Shown: piece after piece, positions 13,850 to 24,513 of the stretch | How the letters are laid out: each line of letters opens with the position of its first letter | Numbering within the stretch: the stretch's first letter is position 1 | Assembly (NCBI GenBank): GCA_017165825.1 | Contig: CM029378.1 | Span: forward strand, 18,691,411-18,755,410 | DNA length: 64,000 nucleotides | Direction of reading: 5' to 3' | Source: Hepsetus odoe | Taxonomy: Eukaryota > Chordata > Actinopteri > Characiformes > Hepsetidae | The notes under the pieces: generated by a model | Told to the model about the DNA's origin: nothing | What the model saw: the letters and a program-made list of their open reading frames with translations, nothing else | Databases searched by the model: none | Program-made: the position numbers and the translations under genes

Positions 13850-14005
13850 CACCCTCGTCACACCCAACGAAAATCTCAGCATCTTTAATTCTGACACCTC
13901 CAGCTCCGCCACCTGTCTTTTCATCAGTGTCACCGTCTCCAAGCCATACAACATAGCTGGTCTCAATACTGTGCTGTAAACCTTCCCTTTTACTCTTTCT
14001 GGTAC
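13850..14005 (-). mobile_element. LINE reverse-transcriptase fragment (RTE-like), antisense
   Basis: The minus strand reads like GTRKSK-G-VYSTVLRPAMLYGLE-T, the segment upstream of the C-terminal part seen at 43000-43400. It is broken by stops. Confidence 0.55.
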
Positions 14006-14815
14006 CAGTAATTTAAGCAAAATATATGAATCCTAATCAGCGAGACGGAATATTTCATATTAAAGAGAAATCTTCTCTACTCCATGTTTGTTTTAAGTCC
14101 TCTGTCAACCACTGGAGTAAACCCAAGTAGGCAAGTATGGCGTTCAATCAATTTCAATACATTTAAATGATTCTGTAAAGACTTTTATCTTGGCAATTTT
14201 ACCTCAACATGAGCTGTGTTGGCATCATTTCAGCGGAGGCAAATAACACTTCACATGTTATCTGCTCGAAGATACACACAGAGCAATAAACATTTCCTAC
14301 GACTTATTGAACGGTTTCAATTGCTCTTAATTAAGCCTTAAATCAAACTCAAACAGAAGAGCAGAACCAATTTAACATCAAGAGTCGGCCGCATGCTAAT
14401 CTTAAGTGACACAACGAATATGGCAGTGAAACTTTACAGAGATCACGACACCTCTAAAGCCTCTTCAAGCGATGGTTTGGCCAAAGGTTAAATATATACA
14501 GTCTCCTTGGTCCAAATATAGCTGATCAGATAAATAATGTTTGATGTGTGGAGTTTCTTACTTCTGCTGTAATTACATAATTAATGTGGCAAAGTGACAT
14601 CTATATGCGATCACTAAAGTGTTTGCCTGACCATGAAATAAATCCCAGCTTTGTGGAACATCATTTTGCCCAACAAGGGTGAGATACACACGAGGACATA
14701 ACAAGCAAGCTGTCCTGCTTCACATCATCTGGGGTTTATGTGGGATATGCTGCTTAAAAAAAATAAATCTGCCATTCTGTAAATATAGATTCTGTAAACT
14801 AAAAGAACTAAACAA

Positions 14816-15060
14816 GGCAGCGGTGGACTAGTGGTTAAGGAGTTGGTCCCCGGATTGGAAGATTGTGGGTTCGAATCCCTTACCGGTACGCTTGAGCAAG
14901 GTACCGTCCCCATCACTTCTCCCCAGGTGCTTTCAATAGCTGCCCCCTGCTGCACGTGTTTGTGTGTGTGTGGTAAAATGCAGAGGTGTAATTTCATTGT
15001 GGTTCACCGAGTGCTGTGCAGTGTACTCACAATGATGAGAATTGCCACTTTCACTTTCAG
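14816..15060 (+). mobile_element. tRNA-derived SINE, family A
   Basis: Well-preserved copy: GGCAGCGGTGGACTAGTGGT (A-box), GTGGGTTCGAATCCC (B-box), CTTGAGCAAGGTACCGTCCC, TGCCCCCTGCTGCACGTG, end TTGCCACTTTCACTTTCAG. Confidence 0.88.
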
Positions 15061-17079
15061 TTGGCTCACTCAAGCCAAGTCAAAGCTGGCTTTTCAGTGG
15101 ATTTCAAACACTCATTTTCTACCAACGGAAAAAAAAATTACCTCCTTTAAATTAAGGAGCTTTACTAAAATAAAATTTTAAACTTTAGATCAGGTTATGA
15201 TAACAGATGGAAAAATAGAGTGAAGTGATTTCACTATAAAGAAAAAAGCAAAAGCAAACAACTTTCTATATCATTCTCCCAGCCCGAACAGGCATATCTG
15301 TTAGGGTGTTGGACTGACAGTTGGATGGGTCAACAGTCAGAGAGTATTACTTGATTGGTTAAAGGAACTCTTTAGCATACTATATGCTTAGAAAAATGAA
15401 AATAATTGACCCGGTCTGATCTGCAAAGCATTTAGTCGCACACATTTATTTGATATAAAAATCATCTACAAATACATTTTTGTTACCGTGCTTCTTAAAG
15501 ATACAATTTACAGTACTGTATCACCCTCATTTCTTTCTATTTTGCAAGGAAATCCTTTTGTTGGAGCAAAAATACTATTTTAAGCCTGTAAAACTGTATA
15601 AAGTGTATAAACTTTGGCTCGGAGTAGATTAAACTGCTGAGACATGCTGCATGCGTTTAAATATACATGGTGCTTAAATGAAGCTTTTCCAGCTACTCAG
15701 GATTTAGCATCAAAAGTATACCAATCAATGAGGCCTAACGTTTCTTTAACTCAGTTACTGAAAATGAGAGCCAAAAACATTTTCCTTCAGGATGCATTTC
15801 TCAAAAATACATTAAAACAGAAAGTCAATACAAGATGAAATAAAAAAAGAAAAATTTGACAATACACAGATGTCTCTGAGTGTTTGACATCTGCACAGTA
15901 AAAATTCCAATCTAAATGTGGGTGAAGTACCACCAGTTAACTCTGTGCAAGCTTCATGGCTAAATGGTTACACACTTAATACACTGGTTTCTGAAAACGT
16001 CTCAAATAGACAATATGGTGTTCAACACGAAACAATGTTAGAGACTGCCGAGACAGTAGACAACTGCAGTCTGAAACCTGGAACGCAGCTTTAAAGCTTC
16101 TATTACTTGTTTGCTACATCAGCCTTATAGCTTTGCTTCAGACCTAAAGAAGCAAACTTTGAAAATCAAATGCATCTGGGCTGATCAACCACAATGAGAG
16201 TAAGTGTAATTGAGCAAATATGATTTTTGCATGAACTACCCCTTTAAACTAGGAGCCAGGTCCTAAATCTCATCCGAGTCTTTAATCAGACATCAGAGAC
16301 TGAGGAGGCATGTGGTAACCACATCCAGCGACTAATCTTCCATTATTAACTGCACCCTCCTACTCCAGAAGCATATGCTGATGCCTGCTACTCTGAACAT
16401 CACTCAGCTTAATCTTCAGTCTGAAGGTAAGCTACTGGAGACCCTCTGGGGATCATTAAAGTCCTGCAAGTTGAAAGCCATGATGAGAAATGATATTAGC
16501 CAGTTGGCCTTGCAGCTACTATAGAGCTTTCTGTAGGACGCAACCAGATTACAGCAGCCCACAACACAACTGGAAAGTATATTAAGTTGCTTATAAAACT
16601 GCTCAATATGGCTTTCACACAGCCAATTAACAAGCTTAATACCATGGCTTTACTTGTGGATAAAGAGAAGGAAAAAAGATGAACAAATGCGGCAACTTCT
16701 ATAAAAAACTTAAACTCCATGACTACTTGGCTTTTTCGATGAAAACTTTTTAAATACTACTATGAATAATTAAGTATCTACTATGAAACTAAGACAATTC
16801 AGGGCCATCTGAACTAAAGGCCTCTTCACAGTGTAAGCATCACGTAAGTGTTCTGAAGCAAAGGTATATCTTATGTTTCACCAATGATTTAACACCAATA
16901 AGCTTCTCACCTCCGTCAATACACGAGACCTTCTGACCCAAAAGGGGTTTATAAAAAAAAAAACAGCCAACCAAAAATGCACCTGATCTATTTTTTCACA
17001 GTTGCATTAGTCAAGGGTAATATGTACAGAGTCAGTAAAATCACACACTTTCTACAGCTTTAAAGTTGACCTATCCAGG

Positions 17080-17155
17080 TTGTCACCCTGTAAGAGCCAG
17101 GGTAGACCCGAGCACCCCATGAACCTAATCAGGACAAGCGGCTATGAAAATGACT
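17080..17155 (-). repeat. Fragment of the CATCCATTTTC repeat family, antisense
   Basis: CAGGTTGTCACCCTG and CCTAATCAGGACAAGCGGC resemble, in reverse, the ATTTTCTGCCGCTTGTCC head and the body of the elements at 25275 and 34470. Confidence 0.4.
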
Positions 17156-17266
17156 CAGAGTGTACGCTTCTTTTTGTTGCTGAAGACCTTTTGTGCTGAA
17201 ACAATAGTAAGAAAACTGCTGTATTCAAGAGATCATTATATAAAAAAAAAAAAAAAAAAAGTTAAA

Positions 17267-17522
17267 AAGTGAAAGTGACTCCCCTGCTCAATGTGAAATG
17301 CAGCACAGCACAGCATAGCATAGCACAGCACAACGAAATTCAACCTCTGCGTTTCACCCATACACACACGTGCAAGCAGGGGGCAGCTATTGAAAGCTCC
17401 CGGGGAGCAGTGACAGGGACGGTACCTTGCTCAAAGGTACCTCAGGGCAACCTAATGGTGAGGGAATTGAACCCACAATCTTCCAATCCAGGGCAACTCC
17501 CTAAACACTAGGCCGCTGCTGC
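17267..17522 (-). mobile_element. tRNA-derived SINE, family A
   Basis: In reverse: GCAGCAGCGGCCTAGTGTTT, B-box GTGGGTTCAATTCCC, GAGCAAGGTACCGTCCC, TGCTCCCCGGG, then a region of GCTGTGCTATGCT repeats and GTCACTTTCACTT. It abuts a poly-A run (17242-17260). Confidence 0.82.
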
Positions 17523-19310
17523 AAAGAAAGGCAAATATCTATGAACACATGTTTTAAAAACAGATCTCTAGAACTTGCTTTAGAACAGGTGTTGGGATAA
17601 CTACAGAAAAAGAAATGAATAATAAATTTAAAAAAAATAAAAAAAAATAAACACAACATAAAAGAAAGCTGATTTTCATGGCTCTGTTATCGTGATGGTG
17701 CTGAGATGTAGACAGCGTAGAAAGGACACACGGTTGTACGTGATTGGCTTATTCTAAGCTCATATGATGCTGCAAAACAATTTAGACAGTTATCTCCATA
17801 CCCTAGATTTGAGAAGATCTTGCTGCTATACATGGCTAGAGGCAAGATTGTCTGGAGACAACCGAGCGATGATTTAGATACAGTTTGCAAAATTTTTAAC
17901 CCATAAATGGCAGTCAAAGTAGCATATTTTGCATAGAAGCATCTGCTAAATATGTACGTACTGGTAACACTTTACCAAAAAAAAAACAAAAAACCAAGCT
18001 TTCATGATAAACACAACAGCAATATATAAAAGGTACATTCTAACAAGTATCGTTTTTTTTTTTTTTGAGGTGATAATCAGAAATAATCTAAATGAACAGC
18101 AGTAATTGTAGAGGAGACTGACAAATGCTGTCCGTTAATAAAAGCTACACAGATTTGGGAGAGATTTTGCTTTGTCTGCTTCACAATCCCTTTTTTTTTT
18201 TTGGTCAGAGATCTTGGTTTCAATAAAGAAGTTAAATAAACCTTGCATTTGCTTTGTGAAGGAACCATTTGTGTAATAATGAAATACCACAATATGCAGC
18301 CTATCACAACTCATGATGGATCTTTATAGAATTATTCCAAGCATGTGATTTTAATCACGGTCCTTCTAGCACATACTAAAGAGGTAACTTCAGACACATG
18401 TACTGGCTGGCTATGACTGTGTCGTTTAGATTTTTAGCAGGAAATAACCCCTCTTGCAGTCCAGCTGCTATGTTAACAAGATCCGTCTGGTCCATGACAA
18501 TAACGCCCCTGCACACATTCTCAGACCTATTAGCATGGTTCGCTTGAGGTGTACAGAAGACCCATCAGGGTCTTTAATTCCATTACAGTGTACTGGAGGC
18601 CTGAGGACATGTAGGACGCGCAGGCAGCTGCTCTGTGATTACAGCGGCAGCGCTAGCTCTGTGCCTGCAGAGCACCTGACTGCTCACCTGCAGAGAGTCA
18701 TCAGAGGACCTCAGCGAGGAGCTGGCCCCTGAAGTCCTCCTTCATCTAAATAACATCACAGCAACGGCAAGCACACTGGGTGGACAGCTGTTGCTTGATC
18801 TCATCGACCACCCTCCCTTTTCTAATCCCCCCTGATGAGACTCAAAGCAAGACAGGAGAGGTGACTTTCTAAAAGATGTTAGCAGATCAAACAAAAGGTA
18901 CACTGTAAATAAAACTCTGCACAACGGGTTAGTTTGCCATGAATCACTATCATAGATGTCTCAAGAACCATAAACCAAACTAGATGATGAAAATCAAAAA
19001 GGGAAGGTCCTCTCGCATTACAAGGTCCTTCAAATGGGTTTATGGCCCTTTCAATGTCTACAGAACCAGTTTTGTAAATGTGGTGCAAGGTGTCCAAAAT
19101 CATTTTAAGCTCTGAAAATCTTCTTATAAGACATCACACGCTCTTTTTAATGGGTTTTCCAGGAACATTTATTTGGAGATGATGCTGCTCCAAAGAACCC
19201 TTTTTTGGTCATATCATTTGGCACCTTTTTTAAAAAGAGCTAATTTTTTGCATCAAATTCTTAACTCAGCTGTATTTGTTGATTCATATCATTTATCCAT
19301 TATTGCATTT

Positions 19311-19358
19311 CCTAATTACAGGGACAGTCCTATCCTACCACTCGACCACCACCACCCC
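19311..19358 (-). mobile_element. Internally deleted SINE family B remnant
   Basis: CCTAATTACAGGGACAGTCC, normally near the 3' end of the family, is joined directly to TATCCTACCACTCGACCACC, its 5' head, so about 140 bp of body is missing. Confidence 0.55.
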
Positions 19359-20619
19359 AGTTAAGTGACAACATTAACAGTTCAGCCACAGAGCACAAGA
19401 GAGTGTAAGCGCAAATAACGTCACAGACGGTAAGTGCACCAGTGATGTGACTCCCTGTAACTAACCACCCAGTGTTCAATCGCTTTTAATCAAGGGTTGT
19501 GCAAATAAAAGAAAAGGTTAAGCACAATATTCTTACTTTTAGTAAAAAAAAGTTATTATAAAAAAGCCGCTAAACCTCAGATATAACAAATACATAAACT
19601 GCACCGTAGCATCAAGCTGATGGATGTCAGTCTATTTTGCGATTATATTCACATTGGCCCCATTTGCTTCTTGGTGTTTCTTCCAATATATATATACACA
19701 TATATTAAAACAAGTGTACTTTATTAAAACGCTTTTCCTCATTGTAAACTGTGATTATGCAAATTGCTATATCCTCCATCCTTTCCATCACGTCTCTTAT
19801 TTATCTAGTTCTTCACGCTGGATTTAAAATCTCAACTTCAACATTTTATCAGGCAGATCAGTCATGCACTAAATCGGTGTTTATGCTGATAATTCGGGGA
19901 TTTGGGGACAAGGTGTCCTGGGTAATATAGTGGGGAAATTTAATTCCTCTTATACTCTTGCTCACTCGCTCTCTCACTCCGTGCAGAGCCCCAGTAAAAA
20001 AAAAAAAAAATAAAAATCTGCTGCTGCCTTCACGCTGAGACTGATGTCGGGTGAGTGGAGGTCCTGAGCTGTGTGGACCTGAGAGACCGGAGGCTAGTGC
20101 ATAGCTGCAGGGCAGCACCTGTGGAGGTGTTGAAGGACTGACAGAGAAGAAGATGAAAAATAACCACGGGTGATGGGAGCCGGGCAGACGGCTCGTTGCC
20201 GAGAGCCCATCCAGGTACTCCTCCTGAGGGCTCACTGCCTTCGGCCTTACCGCTCGGCCCATCTGCAGGGAGAGAGGGCCAGAGCAATAACTGACAAACA
20301 TCAGAGCTGAGAGTGAGGGGGCTGCCAGGTTCACTATTTAACCTGCAGGTGATGATTAAAATGTTCATTAACACTGTTCGTTAACAAGTGATGGGGACGC
20401 AGTCTCCTGGACAGCAGGCCACCTGGCATTCTCACCTCCACTCTAACATACACACACACCCCTTCTGTTAAATAAAGAGCAGCCTCCCTCGCGCTCGCCA
20501 GGGGTCTGCATTAGTCAAAGTAAACACAATAACCAGAGTTCCTCTACAAGGCCAGTAGTGCTCATACACAAACACTCTCTAAGGCACAGAGGAACAAACC
20601 AGCTACCCTTATTAGCCCG

Positions 20620-20900
20620 GCAGGGAAAAAATGAGCCAGTTGTTGAAAAATGAAATGATCATTTATTAAATTCGGCTGTCGCTGGCAAAATGAAGGGCTA
20701 GTTTTGTGTTTAGGGGACAATTCATGTGCCATGTACAACAAATCCTAAGGCACTAACTAAAGATTAGTTTTTCATTGATTTGTATTTAACGATTAGGATT
20801 CTGATTTACTTAATTAGACTTAATTAACCTTGCTCAGGGCATTCAAAGATCCTGGACTGTGATGATCACTGCATTTTATAAATAAAATCATGATGCACAA
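20620..20900. promoter_or_regulatory. Candidate conserved non-coding element
   Basis: Non-repetitive and rich in TAAT cores (TTACTTAATTAGACTTAATT, AACTAAAGATTAGTTTTTC) between higher-GC stretches (CGGCTGTCGCTGGCAAAATG). Typical texture of a vertebrate developmental enhancer; not verified. Confidence 0.3.
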
Positions 20901-22266
20901 TCTGCCTTTTTCATTTCAAAAGATTGAAGTGCAAAAGTAAAATGGCCATATTGGATGTTGAGATACCACACGTCGTAGCTTTTACAAGTAGCTCTCAACT
21001 GATGACAAACAGTTCAAAACTCAAATTATTATTTTTCTGTAAGGGCCAAAATGCATCTTAGCATTTTCTGTTTAGGTGTGTTTGCCTCAACCCAGTGTCT
21101 GCACATTCGATCAGCTTAGTCCATTGCAATCAGCTCAGAATTATTGATCGGGTGATTATTAGTATGATTGTGTTCAAGTAATTATAAGGTCTAATAAAGC
21201 ATTAGAAGCCAAATCACCTGCAAACCCCTTTTGTGGTGAACTGCTATCTGTATTGTTTCTACCATGCATCAGAAAAATGAGATCAGGAATCAGAAAAATA
21301 TATTGTATCATGATGGGTTTCAATACAGCAGAAGTTTCTGAAATAGCTGATGCATGGGGATGCGCAGGGCAGGAGGGAAAGAGTGGTCAAAATTAATATT
21401 GTTGCTGTGTGCCAAAACACAATCAAATCAATCAATCTCTCTCTCTCACACATACACACATATAAGTTAAATAGTCATAACATTTCATTGGAAACAAAAA
21501 AATTTGTGCTTAAAAGTAATTAATGAATCATGCTTTTAATATAAACAGATACAGGAAAAAAAAAAACCTGCAAGATTAAAAAAAAAAAAATCGGTTTTGA
21601 TTTAAAACAGACTATAATTTTACAGTATGTCTACGTTTTCCATAATAAGTCAGTCACTTATGACTGAGATAACTTTTTTGATCTATTGTTCCAGCCGTAA
21701 TATGCCGATAAAGTACTGAGAGGAACAGATAACCAAGTCCCATTAGAGAGCAATGCTTCCTCCTGCCCCAAATAAGCTCCATAGTTACAGATCTCTATAA
21801 ATCCTCCTGCTCCTCCACTCACCCCCCCAAACCCCTCTGCAACTGACAGGCCACTTAGCCACACTCATTTACATCATTTCCCTGCTTATTTACAATGTTT
21901 AATAAAGGAAACATTTGATAAGACGATGAGAGAGCTGCTCTGTTTCACGTTTTTGTGGTGCGATGGCGTAGCTAAGTGTTTAATCGATGGAGCGAGTGAT
22001 GGAAATAAACAGTGAGATGCATCAGCATGGGAGACAGCTCGACTTTGAGACGGAACTGACTTTCAAAACAAGGCAGGGATGTCGAGAAAAGAAAAATTTC
22101 AAAAGCTTCACTCTGACAGGAAGTTAAAAGAATCCCTGTATGGCATGCTTGTATATCAGTTTGGTGTTTTCCATCATCCTTTTCAGTTGCTACTCGACAT
22201 CAAAGAGGGAGATACAGTAAGGCATCATTAGTGCAGCAAGCACAAGGGGGAGCAAAAGCGAAAGAG

Positions 22267-22267
<1 letters not shown>

Positions 22268-22316
<49 letters not shown>
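22268..22316. repeat. Microsatellite (GA)n
   Basis: About 24 GA units in an intron. Confidence 0.95.
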
Positions 22317-22320
<4 letters not shown>

Positions 22321-22517
22321 GCAAATATAGGCCAAAGCTACACATAAAACTCATGGCAGTTGTAGGGGAAAAAAATGAAGACATTTCCTGTTTGGAAGGC
22401 AAGCCGGTTGTTTCACACCTTTCTGCTGTGATGGGCTCAGTGGACAGTGACTGTATCAGGTTTTATTATTAGCCTTCTGATTGGGGCTTCACACCCTCAT
22501 GTAGCAAAGGTGCGTGC

Positions 22518-22543
22518 GCACACACACACACACACACACACAG
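22518..22543. repeat. Microsatellite (CA)n
   Basis: About 13 CA units. Confidence 0.9.
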
Positions 22544-23621
22544 CAGAGAAATCTCCCTACAATCTCCCAAGGTCAAACATTCCTGCAAGTATCATCACAG
22601 CTCTGTTAATTCAAGTTAATATACAGGAAAGGAATAAAAATAAACTCAAGAAATGTGTAAGTCAACCAAAACATATTTTGTATCTTAATGTGTAGATACA
22701 CACTACCTGGTAGAAGAATTTTCCTTATTTCTCCAGAACTAATAAGCCCAGACTGTAGGATGAAGAGCTGCTCAAATCCATAAAAGGGGACTTGAGGCCT
22801 GACGCTGTCAATAAAAGTGCTCGCAATCTCAGGTCTTACACAGAGAAATGCTAAGCCTCCGTCTGACCTAATATAATCCAGCGGTATCTGAGGGTCACTG
22901 CTTCATATCTGTAAAACATAAGTCTGTTAAGATTCGGTCAGAAACCAAAACTTTACTATTTAAATGAGCTTTATCTAATCTTAAATCTACTCGCCTGTAT
23001 TCCCCTTTGGAAAAAGTAGATAAGGAATTCTAACACAGTACACCAGCTCTACACTGACCTGTGCTGATGTGTGGAGTTCAGACCGGACATGGTTCTTCAA
23101 TATGTGAAGATATGGAAATTAGTTTTAATTCTACAACAAATTCTAAAAGTACCATGTGATGTTTATAGACTGTGATGACTATTTAAATATTCATAGATTC
23201 TGTGAATCTGGAAAATACATGATAACCAAAACAAATCATAAATAAGAATCATTTACAGAATTTAGATTTTGAAATCTAAGCCTAAATTCCATTACTGTGT
23301 GAGCTCCTTCATTAAATGTGTATTCAGCGTATGCTAAAATAACCTGTTCCGTGTTCCCCATACATTGATTTTTTTCCACAATATCAACATTAATTATCAC
23401 ATATTCATTTATTTATTACTTTTTAAAACAGGTAAATATTCACGTCCCTGTCGTGCTGCATGCAGCACACCGATTCACTCATTCCCTACTGGCCCCTGCC
23501 CCTGTCGCCTCATCACCTAAGGACCCTGCTGTCTACGTTCTTTACACACAGCCGTCAATCACAAAAACCCAGTTCAAGTTCTTCACTGAGCCAAGCCTTA
23601 CTGGTGGTGGGGTGGGGTGAG

Positions 23622-23824
23622 GTAGGTGGTGGTGGTCTAATGGTAGGATACTTGCCTACAGACTTATGGCTCAAGAGGTCCCAGGATCGAATCCCACCTC
23701 TAGCACTACCACCACTGGGTCCCTGAGCAAGACCCTTAACACTGAGTGGACTGGGGGACTGTCCCTGTAATTAGGACATGGAGAGCGACTGCTAAATGCC
23801 ACAAATATAAATGTAATGTAAATC
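23622..23824 (+). mobile_element. tRNA-derived SINE, family B
   Basis: GTGGTGGTCTAATGGTAGG (A-box), GGATCGAATCCC (B-box), CACTACCACCACTGGG, CCTGTAATTAGGACATGG, tail CTGCTAAATGCCACAAAT. The CTCTGGATAAG part of the tail is lost. Confidence 0.8.
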
Positions 23825-24427
23825 TAAAATGTAATGGCACCACTGTGAGAGATTTATCCCAGTCAATTAAAACAACAACATTCATGTGCCTAAGGAAGCC
23901 ACTACCGCAGAGCATGCTGTTCACAAAAGTCCCATCACATTTGAAATGGTTTTAAGTTATGCATGGTCACAGAAATAATAAAGCACATCAAACTCAATTT
24001 CCATAAAGCAAAACATTTATTAGGCTATTTTTTTTGGTCTGCTCCACACCCAGGGCCTCTAGGGGTGGTCAAAAAGTGCCTGAGGGCTTTCACTCAGCAG
24101 GCTGCACTGATAACAACCTTTTCCCTCCAAAATGCAATTAGCGATTTTTTTTTTCCTCTCTCGAAATCTAGCACGTTAGCCTTGTTTGGTTTTGATAAAG
24201 CTGTCTTATCTGAATACCCTTTGCACAGCATGTTTTCATCCTCCAAAAGGCTAACTTTTATTAAAATCCCCTAAAGACAGACTCCCTACTTGTAAACTAG
24301 ACTAATAAAGGGACATCTCTGCTTTTCGGTTTGACAGTGTAGTTGTTGAAAATGATACATGAGCAGGAGCATTTGAGCTGGCAGCGGTTTCAGAGTTAGT
24401 TTTCGTATAAAGCGCAGTGTGACTTAC

Positions 24428-24513
24428 AGTCAATGCTCTGGTTGCTTTCTCTCTTCAGCATTTGGACAGCGCCCACGTACTTCTTCAGCTGGACCTTCAG
24501 CACCTCGTTTTCT
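24428..24513 (-). CDS. snx29: snx29 coding exon 14 (coiled coil), last exon in window
   Basis: Residues 538-567: ENEVLKVQLKKYVGAVQMLK then RESNQSID. The acceptor is TTTATAG and the donor is the near-consensus GTAAGT. It ends in phase 1, so at least one further coding exon must follow downstream (below position 1 in plus coordinates). No sequence resembling the next human segment was found in 1-24427. Confidence 0.95.

Larger units (their letters stand above)
1..24427 (-). other. snx29: snx29 intron 14 (incomplete)
   Basis: No coding exon was recognised on either strand. Open frames here have no domain, are interrupted, or overlap repeats. Contents are SINEs, LINE scraps, simple repeats and several non-repetitive, homeobox-motif-rich blocks listed separately. 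Stretches not listed (for example 1-2030, 6250-7430, 9400-11200, 15100-17070, 17530-19300) look like ordinary AT-rich intron. Confidence 0.75.

Noticed and set aside
16230..16250. GAACTACCCCTTTAA motif, common at ends of some fish DNA elements
   Set aside because: No matching inverted end or body was found nearby.
19858..20374. Overlapping minus-strand frames of 158 and 114 codons
   Set aside because: GC-richer intron open in two frames at once, low-complexity Ser/Pro/Phe, no family resemblance.
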